DNA of 5,476 nucleotides from an uncultured bacterium. GTDB lineage: Bacteria > Patescibacteriota > Minisyncoccia > UBA6257 > JAGGUH01. The DNA lies in contig CALGBJ010000019.1 in the NCBI GenBank assembly GCA_937877385.1, positions 1 through 5,476 of the forward strand. Direction: 5' to 3'. Positions within the stretch are counted from its first letter, which is position 1. Each line of letters begins with the position of its first letter. The notes under the pieces are model-generated. The model saw only the letters and a list, made by a program, of their open reading frames with translations, was not told where the DNA came from and made no database searches. Positions 5,132 to 5,476 of the stretch are shown in pieces. The position numbers and the translations under genes are program-made.

Positions 5132-5475
5132 AAATAGAGAATTATTCTTTTGGCAAAATTACAATTGATGGTCAGGAGTTTACTTATGATATAGAAATTC
5201 ATGCTTGGGACGGAAAAATTTTGAAGTGGTGGCGAAAAGAAAGTCATATTTTTGACAAAGAAGATATTGAGAGAGCTGTCAAGGAAGAGCCGGAAATAAT
5301 TGTTTTTGGCACAGGTCAATCAGGAATGGCTGAATTGAGCCAGAGAGCAAAAGAGTTTCTTAGAGAAAAAAATATTGAAGTAGTCGAAAAACCCACAGAA
5401 AAGGCAATAGAAATTTTTAATAATTATTCGACAAAAAACAAAAAAGTTGCTGGCCTCTTTCATCTAACTTGTTGA
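5128..5475 (+). CDS. Mth938-like domain protein (NDUFAF3/AAMDC family, DUF498)
   Basis: This is a complete 115-residue soluble protein ending in TGA one base before the window end. It is a single Mth938-like domain with the family landmarks in order: IHAWDGKILKWWRKESH (24-40), the glycine loop VFGTGQSG (59-66), the PTEKAIEIFN segment (89-98), and the C-terminal KKVAGLFHLTC (105-115), whose HLTC ending is typical. Length is normal for bacterial and archaeal members. The biochemical role is unknown. Relatives include NDUFAF3, a respiratory complex I assembly factor, and AAMDC, but nothing here points to complex I, and that function should not be transferred. The ATG overlaps the stop of the membrane-protein gene (ATGA) and no Shine-Dalgarno is present, so it probably depends on translational coupling. 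Confidence 0.92.
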   Translation: MKIENYSFGKITIDGQEFTYDIEIHAWDGKILKWWRKESHIFDKEDIERAVKEEPEIIVFGTGQSGMAELSQRAKEFLREKNIEVVEKPTEKAIEIFNNYSTKNKKVAGLFHLTC

Positions 5476-5476
5476 T

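Noticed and set aside
5122..5319. Minus-strand open frame opposite the Mth938-like gene
   Set aside because: The plus-strand frame carries all Mth938 landmarks, and the minus frame is a short shadow.
3103..5475. UGA-recoding genetic code (as in Gracilibacteria/Absconditabacteria)
   Set aside because: TGA ends three genes at family-typical C-termini (for example HLTC in the Mth938-like protein), and Trp is encoded by TGG, so the standard bacterial code suffices.

Overview
The window is AT-rich bacterial chromosome, roughly one third GC by eye. It carries six complete, tightly packed genes and looks like a member of the Candidate Phyla Radiation (Patescibacteria), probably a Parcubacteria-like lineage. 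This placement is inference. It rests on the low GC, very short spacers, near absence of Shine-Dalgarno sequences, a prepilin-like protein beside cell-wall genes, the style of the M23 peptidase and GluRS, and spacers built from degenerate AAATCCTAAA-type repeats. Three genes end in TGA at family-typical C-termini, so the standard bacterial code fits and a UGA-sense code (Gracilibacteria or Absconditabacteria) does not.

Layout. Positions 1-162 have no gene and hold an imperfect hairpin (34-72) plus AT-rich repeats. Next comes a minus-strand pair: a prepilin-like protein (1070-1567) followed 4 bp later by murB (163-1065). The 276-bp spacer at 1568-1843 contains a likely promoter for that pair, a 131-nt imperfect palindrome made of 10-nt units, and a short tandem repeat. 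A second minus-strand pair follows: gltX (3103-4617) and a secreted coiled-coil M23 peptidase (1844-3106), overlapping by ATGA. A 46-bp divergent promoter region (4618-4663) separates these from a plus-strand pair, a PF06695 small membrane protein (4664-5131) and an Mth938-like protein (5128-5475), which also overlap by ATGA.

How the genes fit together. MurB makes a peptidoglycan precursor and the M23 protein probably trims or remodels the wall. The pilin-like protein would sit in or cross the envelope. GluRS supplies Glu-tRNA. The last two genes have no established role. I see no defence system, mobile element, CRISPR array, tRNA or rRNA, and no clearly new multi-gene system. The most interesting signals are regulatory and structural: a near-perfectly symmetric bidirectional promoter predicted to give short or leaderless mRNAs in both directions, and the long palindrome assembled from short repeat units.
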